Assembly: GCA_022113835.1 (NCBI GenBank) | Contig: JAILWY010000003.1 | Span: forward strand, 10,997,501-11,061,500 | Source: Atopsyche davidsoni | Taxonomy: Eukaryota > Arthropoda > Insecta > Trichoptera > Hydrobiosidae | Reading direction: 5' to 3' | DNA: 64,000 nt | Part shown: piece after piece, positions 31,526-45,144 of the stretch | How the letters are laid out: every line of letters begins with the position of its first letter | How positions within the stretch are numbered: the first letter of the stretch is position 1 | Position numbers and translations under genes: made by a program | The notes under the pieces: generated by a model | Database searches by the model: none | Seen by the model: only the letters and a program-made list of their open reading frames with translations | Told to the model about the DNA's origin: nothing

Positions 31526-34060
31526 GCAGTTGATAAAAAACGGTTGTTTGTGTATTTTTCAGCGACCTTCAAAAATATATTTTTTAAATGCTTATAGTAA
31601 ACTCAGTATGTACTTTATTTATTATATTTTGTGTTGCTGCTTTTTTTTTGTCGTTATAATAAAGTCGAACATGGTGATTAATAGAGTTAAGAAATTTTGA
31701 AAAAGAAACGGTTCGAGAAAAGTTGTAAATATAAAGATCAAATGAATAGAAATAAAGTTGTGATTTAAAAATTAAGACAAACTGCTTCTTATATTAGAAA
31801 TGGCTGAAAAATGTAAGCTTTTAAATATAATATTGGTTATATTTTTAAAATATACTGTTTTTTGGATCTCCAATTAGTCATGAAATATAAACACTACAGT
31901 AAACTACTCTCTCTCTCTAAATATTTACTCATTGCTTGATTACGATTCTAGTAACCTCATTTTATTTAAAAATGCTAATATATATAAAGGTGGGCAAAAC
32001 ATATATAATTCAAATAAAAACATTTTATTAGAAATATAAAAAACTTATTTCTGTCAATAATACTGAATGTATAACATATATTAGTCATAAAAAGTATTGT
32101 ATATGCTGTTTTAGACGTAGAATTTCACAAGATACTTTGCAGCTCTCGATACGTGATGCTGTGAATAAGAGGTCGGGACTCTTAGTTCCTCGCTGTTCGT
32201 GACTCTTAGGTATTTGGGAAGCTGCTTTAGCAGATAATATGTGCCTTACTTAACACAAAATGGGGTTTCTCCGCTCAACAAAAACGTAATATAACTATTA
32301 TTCACCCCATAATATTCTTTTGTAAGGCTTATGATTCGGTTAAAAAGATGATGTACAATGTGGAGATCCATTATTTTCCGGATGTTTCTGCATCAGTAAG
32401 TTTACTAGCATTGTTTATTTCAGTAAGGTTTTATTTACTACCAGCTTCATTTTGTGTCTTGTTTTTTTATTTATGTGATTTGAAGTTTTAAACCGTTAAT
32501 GCAAAGAATTTGATGATTTATTTCAGGATGTAGAGTTTAAATGTCGATAACTGTATACTTGTTTCCAAACGGATGTTTTATTAGAAATATTTTAAGAAGG
32601 GTCAATAATGTTGATTGTTTATAAAGGAACCACAAATCATTGTACTTTATTTTTAGTTTTACTTTGATGATGGCTTATTATAGATATTATTTTTTTCACC
32701 AATATTATTTTATATAAACACCTTTGCTTGTGCTGATTTATCATTTAATACATTGATTTTGAGGTCTTGTTTCATTTTCACTTAACTAAAGTAGAGCTAT
32801 TTACCACAATTTGACATCAATACGCCATTTGATTGAACTTAATTCAACGTAATTGATCTTACAAATATAATGTTAATATATCATCATTTAAAAAAAGTTT
32901 GCATATTTTTCAAAGCTTGCAGGTGATCCTTACCTTATTAAATTATATTAAAATAAAATTGTCATTATTATTTTGGTACCCTAAAGTACCTTTATTAACA
33001 AGTCATACTCAACTCTTTGAAAAGATAATTTTCAAACAGTTTCAAACACAAAGCTCAGCAGAGGTGGATCTTAATTAGTTTTTCACTCTGGGGAGGTTTA
33101 AGAAAAGATAGACTCTGTCAATTTAGTAAACTAGCTTGCGTTGAGAGTCAAGTATCGGGATTTAATGACGCTTCGTTTGCAAAAAGGACAAGACCGTCAC
33201 GGATTGAAGCGTCAACGTTGATGATGGTGCTATAGTCGGAAGACAAAAAGTGATATATAAGTGGCTATATTATATATCTTCAGTAGGAATAACTTCAAAG
33301 CAGCGACTCGTTCAAGAAAGTCAGTGAAACCCACGTAATGGAAATTGGGATGGGTTAAATTAGGAAAGGTTAGGTTGGAATCAATAAGCTCTCTAAGTAG
33401 GAGCAGGGTCAAAGACACATTACCGCATATATATTGAATATATTATTGAATCAATTTGGTGTATTTCACGTAGTATTCTGTTTTTTTCACAAAATAAAAT
33501 TGTATTAAGTCCAATAAGGCACTTATACAGTTTTTAGTCATATTATAAAATATAAGTCATTTATTGATTTTGAATGTAAATTTTATTGGGATATTTTACT
33601 GTAACCATTCTAGAATAATGGTAATTCTCATAGCTTTTAGACGTAAAGAATTACTCAAATTAATTATGAAAAAAATACGCTAGTAATTCTTAAGGCCATA
33701 AGAAAACGTCATATTTCTATCAAAATAATTATAAAAAAAATTTCTGTAGTCAATTAAAAAATATGACCAAAGTCATTTGCATTGCGAAAAGTTTCAAGAC
33801 GACAAAGCTTTTGAAAAACTTGTTTTGACTACACTTACTAACACAACCTCTCTTTTAATTTGGTCTTCTGTGAATGCTTGATTTTATGAGCTTATAGTAT
33901 TGCAATATGATTTTACACTATATACAAAATTGAGATATTTTTGCATTTATGAGTATGGTGAGTTTCTTTATTTGATATTCACATGGAAATTTTATCAACA
34001 GTTGGTTTGGATTTCGAAAACAAATCTGCCTCTAGTCTGCCATTAAAAGAAAATTGTATT
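31526..34060. other. A+T-rich stretch, no gene seen
   Basis: G+C-richer patches at 32130-32260 (with GACTCTTAG repeated) and 33090-33240 (TCACGGATTGAAGCG). No frame or repeat family is supported. Confidence 0.4.
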
Positions 34061-34065
34061 TTTTT

Positions 34066-34200
34066 ATATGTGACGTCACGTGCGCGAAGTTACAAGGCGA
34101 CTGCTCCTCGCTGAAGTCGATTCATTAAAATTCATTGGATTTTTATAGTCGACGTAATCCTGAAGGGCCGGCGCTGTACAACCTGTAAAAAAGAGGAATT
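34066..34200. promoter_or_regulatory. island with CRE/E-box composite
   Basis: TGACGTCA (34071-34078) is a perfect CRE/ATF palindrome and overlaps CACGTG (34077-34082), an E-box. CGACGTAATCCTGAAGGGCC follows. Site identity rests on motif match only. Confidence 0.4.
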
Positions 34201-35285
34201 TCCAAATTGATTCCTGTTTATTAAAAAAAAAAAACCCAGCAATATCGATAGGATCAATTAATTTTTTCCGCATTCAATGAGATATTGAAATTTTGAATAG
34301 GTTGTAGTCCGATCATTATGTGCATATATATATATAATCAAACACACCAAGAAGAAACTATAAGCAAGGAGTATAAAAATATATCGAGTATCAGTTAAAA
34401 TATTCTGAAATAATTTTTTTGATAACTCCAAAATAATTATTTATTTAATTTTTGTTAACTCCAAAAATAAAATCAAAAGTCTAAAAAGAAAAAAAAAAAA
34501 CACTTGTAAAAGTATTTTTGATTTCAATCGATTTAATTTCATAAAAATAAAAAAAAGTATTTCTCTACGCGAATATTGTTCTCAATGGATTTAGTTTTAA
34601 AAATGAAATTTGAACAATACTCAAAGTTTAATATGTTTTCGCTTTGAAATAAAAATTCAAGTCACGCCGTCAAATTTAACAACAAAAAAATATCATCCCA
34701 GCAATTTATTTTTAGAAAAATCAAATTAATTTAATTTACAATTCAGAGGGCGTTTTTAATCATTATTGTTTTGATGTTATAAAATAAATTTTTACCACGC
34801 TGTACAGTTTGCATGTATTAAATATTTTATTCAAGTCTTTCGTAAATATAGCTTTACGAGTAAGTTAGAGTTTTTCTCACTTTGAAAAATATGTTTACTT
34901 CCTTAATTGGTTTTTTATAAATAATATTTTATACTCGTCAATTCGTTTTCAAAGTTTAATTTTCATTAAGTGTTTATATTTGTTTATATAATTTTTCTTA
35001 CACGTAAGACAGTTTCTTATTTGAACATTAAAATAAACATTACATGGAAACACAAATAATCATTAAATAGCCAAATGGCTTAGAGATTAGAATATTTTTT
35101 TCTTGTATGTGCTGTCATTCTTCAAGAGCTATTTCAGATTACTTTGAAAAAGTTTAGAAGAAATTGGTAATATTACAAAAATATATATATGTTTTTGAAG
35201 ATTCGCCATCGATAAATTTTATATTTTAAATTCAAACGATTGAATTTTCTAGATCAAAGTACAAAAAATATAAAATCTTTACATC
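34201..35285. other. A+T-rich stretch, nothing recognised
   Basis: A weak tRNA-like word GCCAAATGGCTTAGAGATTA at 35069 also occurs in similar form at 38107. Otherwise no signal. Confidence 0.4.
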
Positions 35286-35510
35286 GGTGCGCGTTTTGCT
35301 AAAATAATATTGAACATTCAAAGGGCGCCATTTCCGACCGAAGTGCTTTATCAGGCACCAACCGAGGGTTGTTTCTCCCTTTAAAATAACAGCATGAAGT
35401 ATAGTGGAGCCGTAGAGTCTGAGAAAGGGTAGGAATTCATCACACAAGACGACAGGGGAGCAATCTAAACGAGAGCTCCTCATCCAGCAGAATGATACTT
35501 TTCAACCGGG
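35286..35510. other. G+C-richer island
   Basis: Contains AAGGGCGCCATTTCCGACCG, GCTTTATCAGGCACC (GATA-like) and AGACGACAGGGGAGC. The minus strand is open for 83 codons (35483-35232) without a recognised domain. Confidence 0.25.
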
Positions 35511-38500
35511 CGTTAATGAAAAATAATGCCGGCATTAGCGTGAAATACATGCAAAAATCAAGAAGTTAAACACGTTCTTTGTGAATTAAGTTTCCAAAAT
35601 AATTATCTGGAGGTAAAACTGGGTAATTTAATAGACTATAATTTCTCAGCACCCCTTGAAGGCGGTTGATTTACGACTAGAGGTCTTTTATTTTTTTTCC
35701 CCTCAAAATCGTAAAATACTGAAAGTGTGAATTTATTTTTTCAGCCGGAGGCTCAATTCGGATTACGCTGTTAATAAAGAGCGCCTTGTTAACAAAGTAA
35801 ATTTTAAATGTGGGTTCTTCGCTAAAGAAAATTTCCAACTAATATCTTAATAGCAGTCCAAGTAGGGACGTTCCGCAAAAATACTATGCACGCGTTACAT
35901 TACAGTGATTTTGTTGGGATTTTTAACCCCTCCAATTTTATTTATTTGAGAATAAAACCTTATTCTTAAGATAGGAAAATAAATAAAAATTTTAAGGTGA
36001 GAAAACTCTATTGTTTTTATCACAATGCTGGTGTGTCCATAAGTATCATTCACATTAAACAAACCTTATTTTTGTGGTAAATTCAGTTTCAATCAAACAA
36101 TATAAAATGTACTTCAAATACTTTTTTTGTTTAACGACTATGACATCTCATATTTAAAGATTTTATATCTTAGAATCAATAGCAAAATGTAAATTGGCAT
36201 AGATTGAAATATATTTGTAATAATGATATTAAACGCGAGTCAGTTTTAATGTACCCACACCATAAATAGGGATCTCTCTGAAGTCCTATTAAATAATGTC
36301 GTTATATTATGATCTGAAGTTGTGACATATAATAATTCACATAAAAGTAAAATTTGGTATCGGAAAAATATAACACCTGCAAGAAACTATATTTTTTTAT
36401 AAATACTGCATTCTCAAGTGTCATGCTGGGATAAGCTCTAATTTGGATTATTTTTCCAAAGTGCATTACCAGGGCTTGAAATATTTCAGGTCACTGACGG
36501 TGATGTAACTACCAGAACCTAAACAGAGCTTTTAAAAAGAAAATAGACATAACACCTAAGAACGGTGTATATATTATAAATATAAAACACGGTCGCTTAA
36601 ACCTTCGAATCTATATTATTCTATTTCTTGCACATGGGTTGTCATGCATTTGATGTCCCGTGCTGTTATGTCATAACACTGACAGCAAAGCTGATATTGC
36701 TTTCTGTAGTATTATTAAATATTTCATTGTACTCAAAGCCAAAACCATGGTGTTTTTATATATTTTATGGTGTGTCATCCTTACCAGACATATTCAATGC
36801 CAAGAATAACGGTTCAATATGGCTAGCGTTGCGCACTCGAATATGGCTTGTCTGAAAAAAGACGTGTATTTTAAAATTATATAGCATGAGATGCTAAACT
36901 CGGAATATCGCCCGAGGGCTGCATAAGTACTACGATAGCGAAAAATGCGCCCAACAACATCTAAAATTTTTCTCCATTAATCACAACTGTGCTGTATGAA
37001 AAGCAGTTGACGTAAGAAAGAAATTGAAGAAAAGGCTTATTGCTAGCTCAATGGATTTTCCTTCAAACACAAATGCATTGGATGATTTATGAATGCATCT
37101 CAGAGTGAGCCATACAAAGGCTGTATAATTTTCGATGTGCTTTCATCTCAAACTTTGAACGAGTATATGGTATATCAAACGTATCACCATTGATTGGGAC
37201 AATATGTTCCATCCATTCCATTGATCTCTTCTTCATATATTCTGTCTCTTTGTCTCCTTATTTTCGTTTTATTTCAAGTTCGATAACATATACTTATGTA
37301 TATAAAGATAACTATAAAGTAAACTATTAAAATATGGTGTTTCAGTTGATATTTTGTCATGGACGAGTCCAAAGTGCTCAAATGGTTTCCATAAGTCATG
37401 CATCAAGAAATATACATTTATTTTTTTAAACGGGATTTAAACGATTACTATTTTAAACAATTCTATACAAATCGAAATAAATGAGATGTTTTTGGAGTTG
37501 AGTTTAGTCTTAATAATAATTTAAATATACTACTATGTTACAACGTTATGTTGTCTTCACTGAGGTAGTTTTATTTACAGTTTATTTGTTCTTATAATGA
37601 AATAAGTTAACACTACACTTAACCGTTTTTACTAAATAATATTACGATGGATCTTTCTGTCAATAATATAAGATATCTTAACGCTTATGGTGGTATAATT
37701 GCATGAAAATTATTATTAAAAAATCTTTGCTGACAATGTGCTCATTGTTAATGTGCCTTCAAGCAAATGTATTACACTTTGTGTTGAGATATGCCAAGCT
37801 TTTCTTTATTATTCTGAGAATCTCCCGGACGCAGTAACTCACGAGTACTCCCATTTGTTATAAGAAGCATTGGGACGTGAATGCTTGAGTATGTATGATT
37901 TCTGCAAAAATTCTTGTTTATTTATAGCTCCGTAGTTTTCATAATATCTGGGTCAAAGAGAAAAGAAGTAAGAACTTCAGAACATTTTTTGATTTGATGT
38001 TAATAAATTCAAAAGTATTATGTGTACTAGAGATTTTTTATCTCGTGAGTTTTCTGGAAATTAGATGTCTCAGATGATCTTTTTGAAGAACAACAAATAT
38101 GAATTGCCAAATGGCTAGTAGATTACAATATTTTTTGCGTGTGAGTGAGTCTAGAGACTAGTCTGAAAAAAAACTTAACGTCTTACAATAAAACAATTGT
38201 AGTATTTTTAGGCATTAGGCTATTCATATTTGATGTTGAAATTAAGATAGAATTTTAGTACGACCTTATGACTAAAGTAATTAAGTTTAAAGTTGTTGGG
38301 TCTATTTTAATCTTGTATTTTTTTACCAAAAGTAGAATGAACCTTAAAAAAATGGTGATTTTTAATAGAAATATACACTTGAATAAAATTTTAACAACTT
38401 TTGAATAGAACATTACTTTTTACAGTGATATTACCAAAATCTTCACAGACATCTAAAAATAACAAACATCACACGCATTGGGTCTAATAGAAAAGAAAGT

Positions 38501-39350
38501 AAAATAAAAAGTTTGATAAGATATAAATCACCAGAAGTATTAAGGTCACACATTGAAAACAAGAAAATGGTCTAAGTAAAGAAAACACTGAAATAACAAT
38601 TTCTGGGCTTTTTTAATACAATAAAGAATAATTGACGGAGAAATTCTTGATAAATGGTTTATGTACATCAACATTTTACGGATCAATTTATTAAATAGTT
38701 TGTAAATGTTTCGAATTTATTATTTTAAAAGTTACTAAAATTAGAAAAAAAAATGTAGCTTAAATTCCTATGATTATTAGAAATACATTTGTTTATTTAA
38801 AAGATACGAAAAGACCGTTTAAGATTTTTAAAATTTTTATTTCTTTTACCACTAAGTGGTATAATAGTAAATAATAGCCATTAAAAAAATATTGTACAAA
38901 CAAGTTTTTTAAGAAAAAAAACTGAATTTTGAAAATAACCCCTAAAACATATTAGTAAATAAATTTCACGAATATATATTATTTATTAACAACATTCTCA
39001 ATATTCAGAATTTTTATTATTATAGCTTAAACATATAACAAAGAAGTGTTTTACTGAAAAAAAGTTAAGAAAGTTGGTACAAAAACCGATAACTGACTAA
39101 CAATAAAGTTCGATACTTATTTGATTAATCATTTCTTTTCATTAATAATATAAGTTAACACATTATTTCACTCACATATATATCAATATATTAATTTATA
39201 GTTACTTTTCTGGGTTGTGAGGTTTAGACTCCAAACTCAATTTGCTTGAGAAAGGATGTCTTAACTGTGGATAAAATAAATTTACGCTTTTACAACGCAT
39301 TATACGACTCGATGGTTTTTTAATTCAGTAAAAATATTGAATTTTCCTTA
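35511..39350. other. long mostly A+T-rich stretch, no gene seen
   Basis: Small G+C-richer patches: 35645-35770, 36470-36530, 36640-36700 (ATGTCCCGTGCTGTTATGTC) and 36895-36960 (CGGAATATCGCCCGAGGG). The plus frame 36628-36855 has no recognised domain. Confidence 0.4.
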
Positions 39351-39846
39351 GGTTCTTGCTATCTAACCTTGCTAGGTGTGCATACAAAAAAAACGTTTTT
39401 TGTATGGAAAAATGATTTTTTTACAGAATATTGAAAAAACTATAAATTATATTTATATATTTTTTATTATTGAATTAACGTCCATTTTCAGGGTAAAATA
39501 AAATCTTGAAGATGTTAAAAAATTGGATGAAATGACGACTTTTCAAAACCAAAGTTTAAACAGAGCGTTTACATTTAATCTATTAATACCAATTGAAAAA
39601 GAGACTTCAATGTTTAGGACTCTCAGAACAGGGACATGACGAATCTCCGAATTCCTACACTTCAATCGGAAAAACACATATTTATCATATCAAAAGTAAA
39701 TTTACAAGAAATGCAAAAATATTTTGTTCGGAAAAAGAGATGTATCTAATTTTTGGCATTCAATTTTTTTTGATTGGGGCAGTTGATTTTTCGCAAAACG
39801 GACTGGAAAATGATCAAAAAAACTCGAGTATGGGACTTAAACACCT
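39351..39846 (+). repeat. family B repeat, copy B3
   Basis: Starts with GGTTCTTGCTATCTAACCTT and a near-perfect inverted repeat CATACAAAAA to TTTTTGTATG (39381-39406). It then carries all family B words to ACTCGAGTATGGGACTTAA. A plus frame (39593-39937) stays open through the unit. Its residues QGHDESPNSYTSIGKTHIYH are also read on the minus strand of B4, so the family may descend from a coding sequence. No family is recognised. Confidence 0.75.
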
Positions 39847-40160
39847 GTTTACTGTATGTCGTCGATTTTGCGGCTACGGGGAGGCCGGAATTCCTCGAGG
39901 CGCTAATGGCGGGTCCCGCCCTGGACTGATTGTGTAAAAAGGGAGTCTCGCGGTGGCCGCACGTGCGAATATTGTGTATTAGAAGACACGCGTGGAATCC
40001 ATACGCGGCCACCACGTAGTTTTTTATTGCTGTCACGTAGTCACGGCGTTTAGAGCGAGAAGAACTCGTATGCGGCGCGATGGAGAGTTATTTATCGCGG
40101 GTGTAAGAAATTGTTCGAAATGAATTATTTTGTTGGCAGGAAAAATTTCGAGTGAGCCGG
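39847..40160. promoter_or_regulatory. G+C-rich island downstream of B3 (candidate regulatory element)
   Basis: Contains TCGATTTTGCGGCTACGG, GGCGCTAATGGCGGGTCCCG, CGCGGTGGCCGCACGTGCG and CATACGCGGCCACCACG. The frames on both strands are open by composition. Confidence 0.35.
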
Positions 40161-40279
40161 AGAGTAGAAAAAAGCGTAAACATACACTGTTGTAATTTTG
40201 GATCTGTTTTAAGTTTAAATTTAAAGACATTTGAACACTATTAAAGATTTTATATTTCAATAATATTTTCCCTTTTTCA

Positions 40280-40605
40280 TAGTATATATTCATGCTGAGC
40301 CAGTTTTCATAGTTTTCTATGGGAAAAATAGAGTAATAAGTCCCCGGATCGCTATTGCTATTGCTACTTCCCCCAATAGCATTATTATATAATCCTTTAT
40401 TACAAAGCTCTGGTGTTTAGATCTGATACTCCTTCCTACAGAAACAATATCATGAGCTTGCCCACCTCGACAAGGTACTACCAGAGCATATCCCTCTACA
40501 ATCATTTCAAGTCCACTACTTTATTACCGATCCTTTACACACGCTTAGGGCACAGAAACAGCACAGGCACAAAAAACAGAATAGAGCGGGGAGAAACGCT
40601 CTTTT
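40280..40605 (-). repeat. family E repeat, copy E3
   Basis: Words shared with E1/E2: TATTCATGCTGAGCCAG, AGTCCCCGGATC, ATAGCATTATTATATAATCC and AGATCTGATA, and with E2 also CTCGACAAGGTACTACC, CATATCCCTCTACAATC and CAAGTCCACTAC. The minus strand is open for 62 codons (40505-40317) with residues GGQAHDIVSVGRSIRSKHQ and KDYIIMLL. A short CTATTG repeat (40350-40366) replaces part of the E1 sequence. Confidence 0.7.
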
Positions 40606-42000
40606 TAATGATATCTTTTCCAGTTACTTGATTCATTATTTATTTTACAAATTATTTTTTGATAAATTTCAAATACTAAATAAATAAATTCTTTGAGGCA
40701 TTCCATCTCCGAGAAATGATTATTGGTTTGGTACATGAAAGAAATCATCCATAGACTACTCTTGCGGTATATATGAAAAAATGGATACGGAATGTTAAAT
40801 TAAAATGCCCCAAGAAAAAAATATTGACTGATATTGAGTCATGCGTGATAAGGACGGTAATAAAGTCTTACACGTGCTTTTTATTAAAATGAATTGCTGA
40901 ATCCAAATAATTAAAAAAAATTAAGGTGTTTTATATAACGACCCTAAATTTATAGATTTGTGATTTTAAAATAAAGCTCTTTTTATGCCACGAACGCATG
41001 TATTGCAGTGTTTTTATAATACTTATGTTTGCTTAAAATTTTACAGAAATTTCTATTAGAGTCATATGTGAAATCTAACCTCCTCCGATGTAAAAAATCA
41101 ACATCAAAGTTTTGTTATGACCTTAAAAAAAATATTTATTATAGCTCGTTAATCATTGAATTTTAATTTTTAATAAATACTGTTATAAACATGTTCTTTA
41201 TTTTTAAGAGCAACAAAAGACTGTTGACAAAAACTTTGATGAAATGTTTTTATATTCCATTATACCAACTCTTATGCTAAAAAGTCTGATGTTCTTGCAT
41301 ACAAAATATAAAAATTCAGTATTTCGTTTTAAAATATGAAGAACTCAACCATTTCTTTTAAAATAAGTATTTTTTTTAATAATTTTTACATTTCAAACTC
41401 AACTTGTATGCTTTATTTTGTATCATTGCTTCAAATGCTTGCATTTGTATATCGCAACCATACGAAAGACAAAAAGTAACATTAAGAATACAATAAGAAC
41501 AAACCTTTGTATTTACAGTACAGGTGGAAGATAAAAGTTAAAAAAAAGTTTTATCCTTTTCAACGTTTAAAAAACAACAAAGAATACAAGAAATTTTGCA
41601 GTTGGGGTTTGTAATATAAAAAGTATTTATTTCATATTATGTTTATTTGTGTAAAAAAAGAATGCGATTCTAATGACTGCAAAGCAGACAAGAATCCGCT
41701 TAAAAAGCGTAATAAAAACATAAAAAAACCATTTAAACACCAATTCGCTTACATAAGACAAGGCATTGCGTTAAAATTTCACGAAAACGGCTCTTCGCCA
41801 CTTGCAATAAAAATATTAAAGAATTCAACTTAAAGGGGGCGTGAATCTCACCCCATTCTTTTCAAAGAAGAACCCTTCGGATAAAGTGACGTAAGAAAGT
41901 CTTCTTTGCACGTACTAGAGTTCTGCATACTAAAGATAAGACGGAGCAATAAATTTTTACCTGAAGGTATATACCTAAAAAATCTCTCATAACTTCTATA
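40606..42000. other. A+T-rich stretch, no gene seen
   Basis: The plus frame 41639-41833 (64 codons, Lys-rich) is not recognised. A TA microsatellite follows at 41998-42018. Confidence 0.4.
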
Positions 42001-42177
42001 TATATATATATATATATAAACGTTACCGTTAAATATTAAAGATTCTTAAAGCAGTTTCAATGTTCGTTTGAGATTTTTTTTCAGTACATCTCTTTTATTT
42101 TCAATAATATCTTCAGTATTAAGGATCATACATAATTTTATTTTCACACATGTCAATCAATTATTTCAATATTGTTT

Positions 42178-42455
42178 AACTATTACTAATATGATTAGGC
42201 ACATTAGTTCATACATAGAAGATGATTTAAAGAAACTCTCAGAAACATATCATCGTGATTTGAACCCACACCCCCTGGTTTACATGAGCGGTGTACCAAC
42301 CCTTGTACTAACGAATCACTTCCGTTTATCGAGAACTTTTAACAATCATACTCTACATATGAACCAATGTGCCTAATCATACTAGTAATAATATAATAAA
42401 CCCGTAATGGGTAATAAACACGCATCTGATTGACGTTAATCAAAAAATAGACATA
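42178..42455 (-). mobile_element. tRNA-derived SINE (family C), near full-length copy C8
   Basis: On the minus strand: the head module CGTCAATCAGATGCGTG and ATTACCCATTACGGG, then GATTCGTTAGTACAAGGG, GTACACCGCTCATGTAAACC and GTGGGTTCAAATCACG, then the tail. It is collinear with C6, which supports a shared full-length subfamily. Part of the T arm is missing. Confidence 0.8.
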
Positions 42456-43610
42456 TGTATTGTTTAACTAATAAACTTGTCAAGATGAGCATAAATATTC
42501 AATAGTTAATAATTCATTGATCATCCAAATCGTTTTTTGTTTTTGTTATGTTTTTTGCAAAGAACACTAGCACGGCGTAATTGTTTTTGATTAATTAAAC
42601 TTGGCTTATAGAATTAACAAAGCAAACACGATAAAAGCAAGGCTTTTCGGGCTATTATTGTATCAATATTAAAATAAGCGGTGGGAAAATAGGCTTACAG
42701 AATTCCGACGGGAGTGTTATAATCCTTTTGACGTAAGCAGGGAGCATTTATGCTATTATAACGTATTACAGCCCAACATCTACTTAACGTCCGAAATATA
42801 TAATACTTGTTTACTTCAAAATTGAATATTAAAAATAAAACATAATTTTTTCATTTAAATTTACATATAATCATATTAAATCTACGTATAGGTTTTAGTT
42901 TGCATTTTCGTATTTGAAATTCCTGAAAAGTAATTAAAATTATTATTTAAGAAGAACTCGTACTGAAAAAGTGTATTGAATACAAACTTTTGTAGAAATA
43001 TACATATTTTATTAAAAATGTTTTTTTTCTATTATGAGTAAGTAGACATTCCAAAAAAGAGAAACTTATTTTTAAATATTTCAAAATATTTATGTTTTAT
43101 TTTCAGAAGCAGTAAAAATATTATAAATACTTAAAGTTTTCACATCTTATTTACATTAAACACAAATATTTAACAACATATCTTCATAAGATTTCTTAGT
43201 GTGTTAGATGTTTACTGCCTTCGGGAAGTTTTTGCTTTACAATTTAGTTTGTATGATAAACGTTTTCGAGCTTTATAATATTTACAGGTTGTGAAATTAC
43301 ATTATGTGCTTACACGAGAATAAAACTAATTTAACTTTATAAATTATTATACTAACAACGTCTCTTTACACTGACTAAGTGAGAATGTGTAGGGAGTAAA
43401 GAATCAATGTGTTATTGAAATAATAAAACATTGACATCAAATAATCATTTTTTTGTTTTTTCAATAACAGTACACATATTTATTGTGTTCGGTAAATAAT
43501 GGAATACAAAATAACAATATATAAAAATAACTCGAAGGACATTTAAAAATTATCGTGATAGGAAAGTATATGTATAAACAATGGTTATTTCATATAATTT
43601 GATTTTATAT
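42456..43610. other. A+T-rich stretch, nothing recognised
   Basis: A patch at 42690-42740 is slightly G+C-richer. No coding or repeat signal. Confidence 0.45.
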
Positions 43611-44430
43611 GCCGTATAAGCTTTTCCACTGAAAGACAGGTGTTCAAAGTGAACCATTACCTTGTTAGGATTCATCGATCTACTTTTGCAAATTGGTTTC
43701 GAAACTCATACCATATACGAACCCATTGACTACAGTTTGTCGACCGTAATTCAAAGCGCAAAATGTACCAAACAGCAAACTGAGTGATTTTCCTGGAAGG
43801 ATTTGCAAATGTAAAGCATTAAGTGCTACGTGTGAAGCGACCGTTTGCCTTGTATAAACCGCAAAACCTTCTCGTGGTCTAGCAACTAGTACGTTTACCT
43901 GGCAATTATTGAGTCTCGAGTAAAATCCAAATAAAGTAATGAGGCTTTAAAGCTTTTTAAATAGCCTCCAGGTTCAATGAAATGTATTTCTTCAAAATAA
44001 ATATCATTAAAAATAATATCTTGCCTATTTAAGTATACAACCAAAACGGGTGCAGAGATTTTAATTTTGCTAAAATAAGATAAAGTAACAATCGATAGTT
44101 CAAATCTTGTTATTCAATTTCAAAGTTTTTAAGTTTGATGATGGTGGTCTATAGGAAAAGTTCACGCCATGTAAATAAGGAAGGTTTCAAGGTACAGTTG
44201 AGAGGTGAAATGGCCTGTATAACTCGTCGGTGATCATGTGAAACACGGACAGAAGGAAACGAGCCATTAGAAGCTACTTTGGAACTTTGACAGCCTCAGC
44301 CTTGGAACTTCGGGAATAATTTTCAGTATGATAACAAAGTGTCTCCTGTAGTTCAACTTGACACTCGAGTGCATTTCGCCAAGAACGCTACTCAAAAGTA
44401 TGAAATATAGTAATAAACTTGATTAAAAAC
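43611..44430. other. moderately G+C-rich region with a tRNA-like patch
   Basis: Near 43872-43935, CGTGGTCTAGCAACTAGTAC and GAGTCTCGAGTAAAATCC loosely resemble a tRNA-derived head. At 44140-44420 words such as AACTCGTCGGTGATCATGTG and GACAGCCTCAGCC give a candidate regulatory island. No gene. Confidence 0.25.
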
Positions 44431-44570
44431 TTTGGAGTTGTAATTAAATAAAAAATAATATTTCGTAAACACTGTTATCATAATGTAAGAAAATTATGCA
44501 TTATTTGAGGCAATACTTGTATTTACTACTACTTACATAAATGTTTAGTTTTGATATATACAAATATATA

Positions 44571-45144
44571 CTTAAGGGACTAGGTCCCATAATCGAGTTT
44601 TTTTGATCATTTTCTAGTCCGTTTTGCGAAAAATCGACTGCACCAATAAAAAAAATTAAAAAAAAAAGTTTGATACATCCCTTCTTCCGAACAAAATATA
44701 TTTTTATTTCTTATAAATTTACTATTAATATGATAAATATGTGTTTTTCCGATTGAAGTGTAGGAGTTTGGAGATTCGCCATGTCCCTTTTCCAAGAGTC
44801 CTAAACATTTAAAAGTCTTTTCTTTAATTGGAATTAAAAGATTTAATACAAGCCCTGTGCGATATATTATTTTGAAAATTATTAAAAAAAAAATCTGTAA
44901 CTAACTTTGGTTTTGAAAAGTCGTCATTTTATCCAATTTATCAACATCTTCAAGATTTTATTTTACCCTGAAAATGAACGTTAATTAAATAATAAAAAAA
45001 TAGGTAAATATAATTTATAATTTTTTCAATACTCTATAAAAAAATCAACTTTCGATATAGCAAAATAAAGTGACAATTAAATTAATTAAATGACACGATT
45101 TCATCAGGTAATGGACTGCCTCTGGTGTCTGGTTGGCACACCAG
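44571..45144 (-). repeat. family B repeat, copy B4
   Basis: On the minus strand it contains, in order, CTGGTGTGCCAACCAGACAC, CAGTCCATTACCTGATG, CATTTAATTAATTTAATTG, TTGAAGATGTTGATAAATTG, GACATGGCGAATCTCC and GGGACCTAGTCCCTTAAG. The 62-codon minus frame (44795-44607) matches the B3 translation. Confidence 0.75.
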
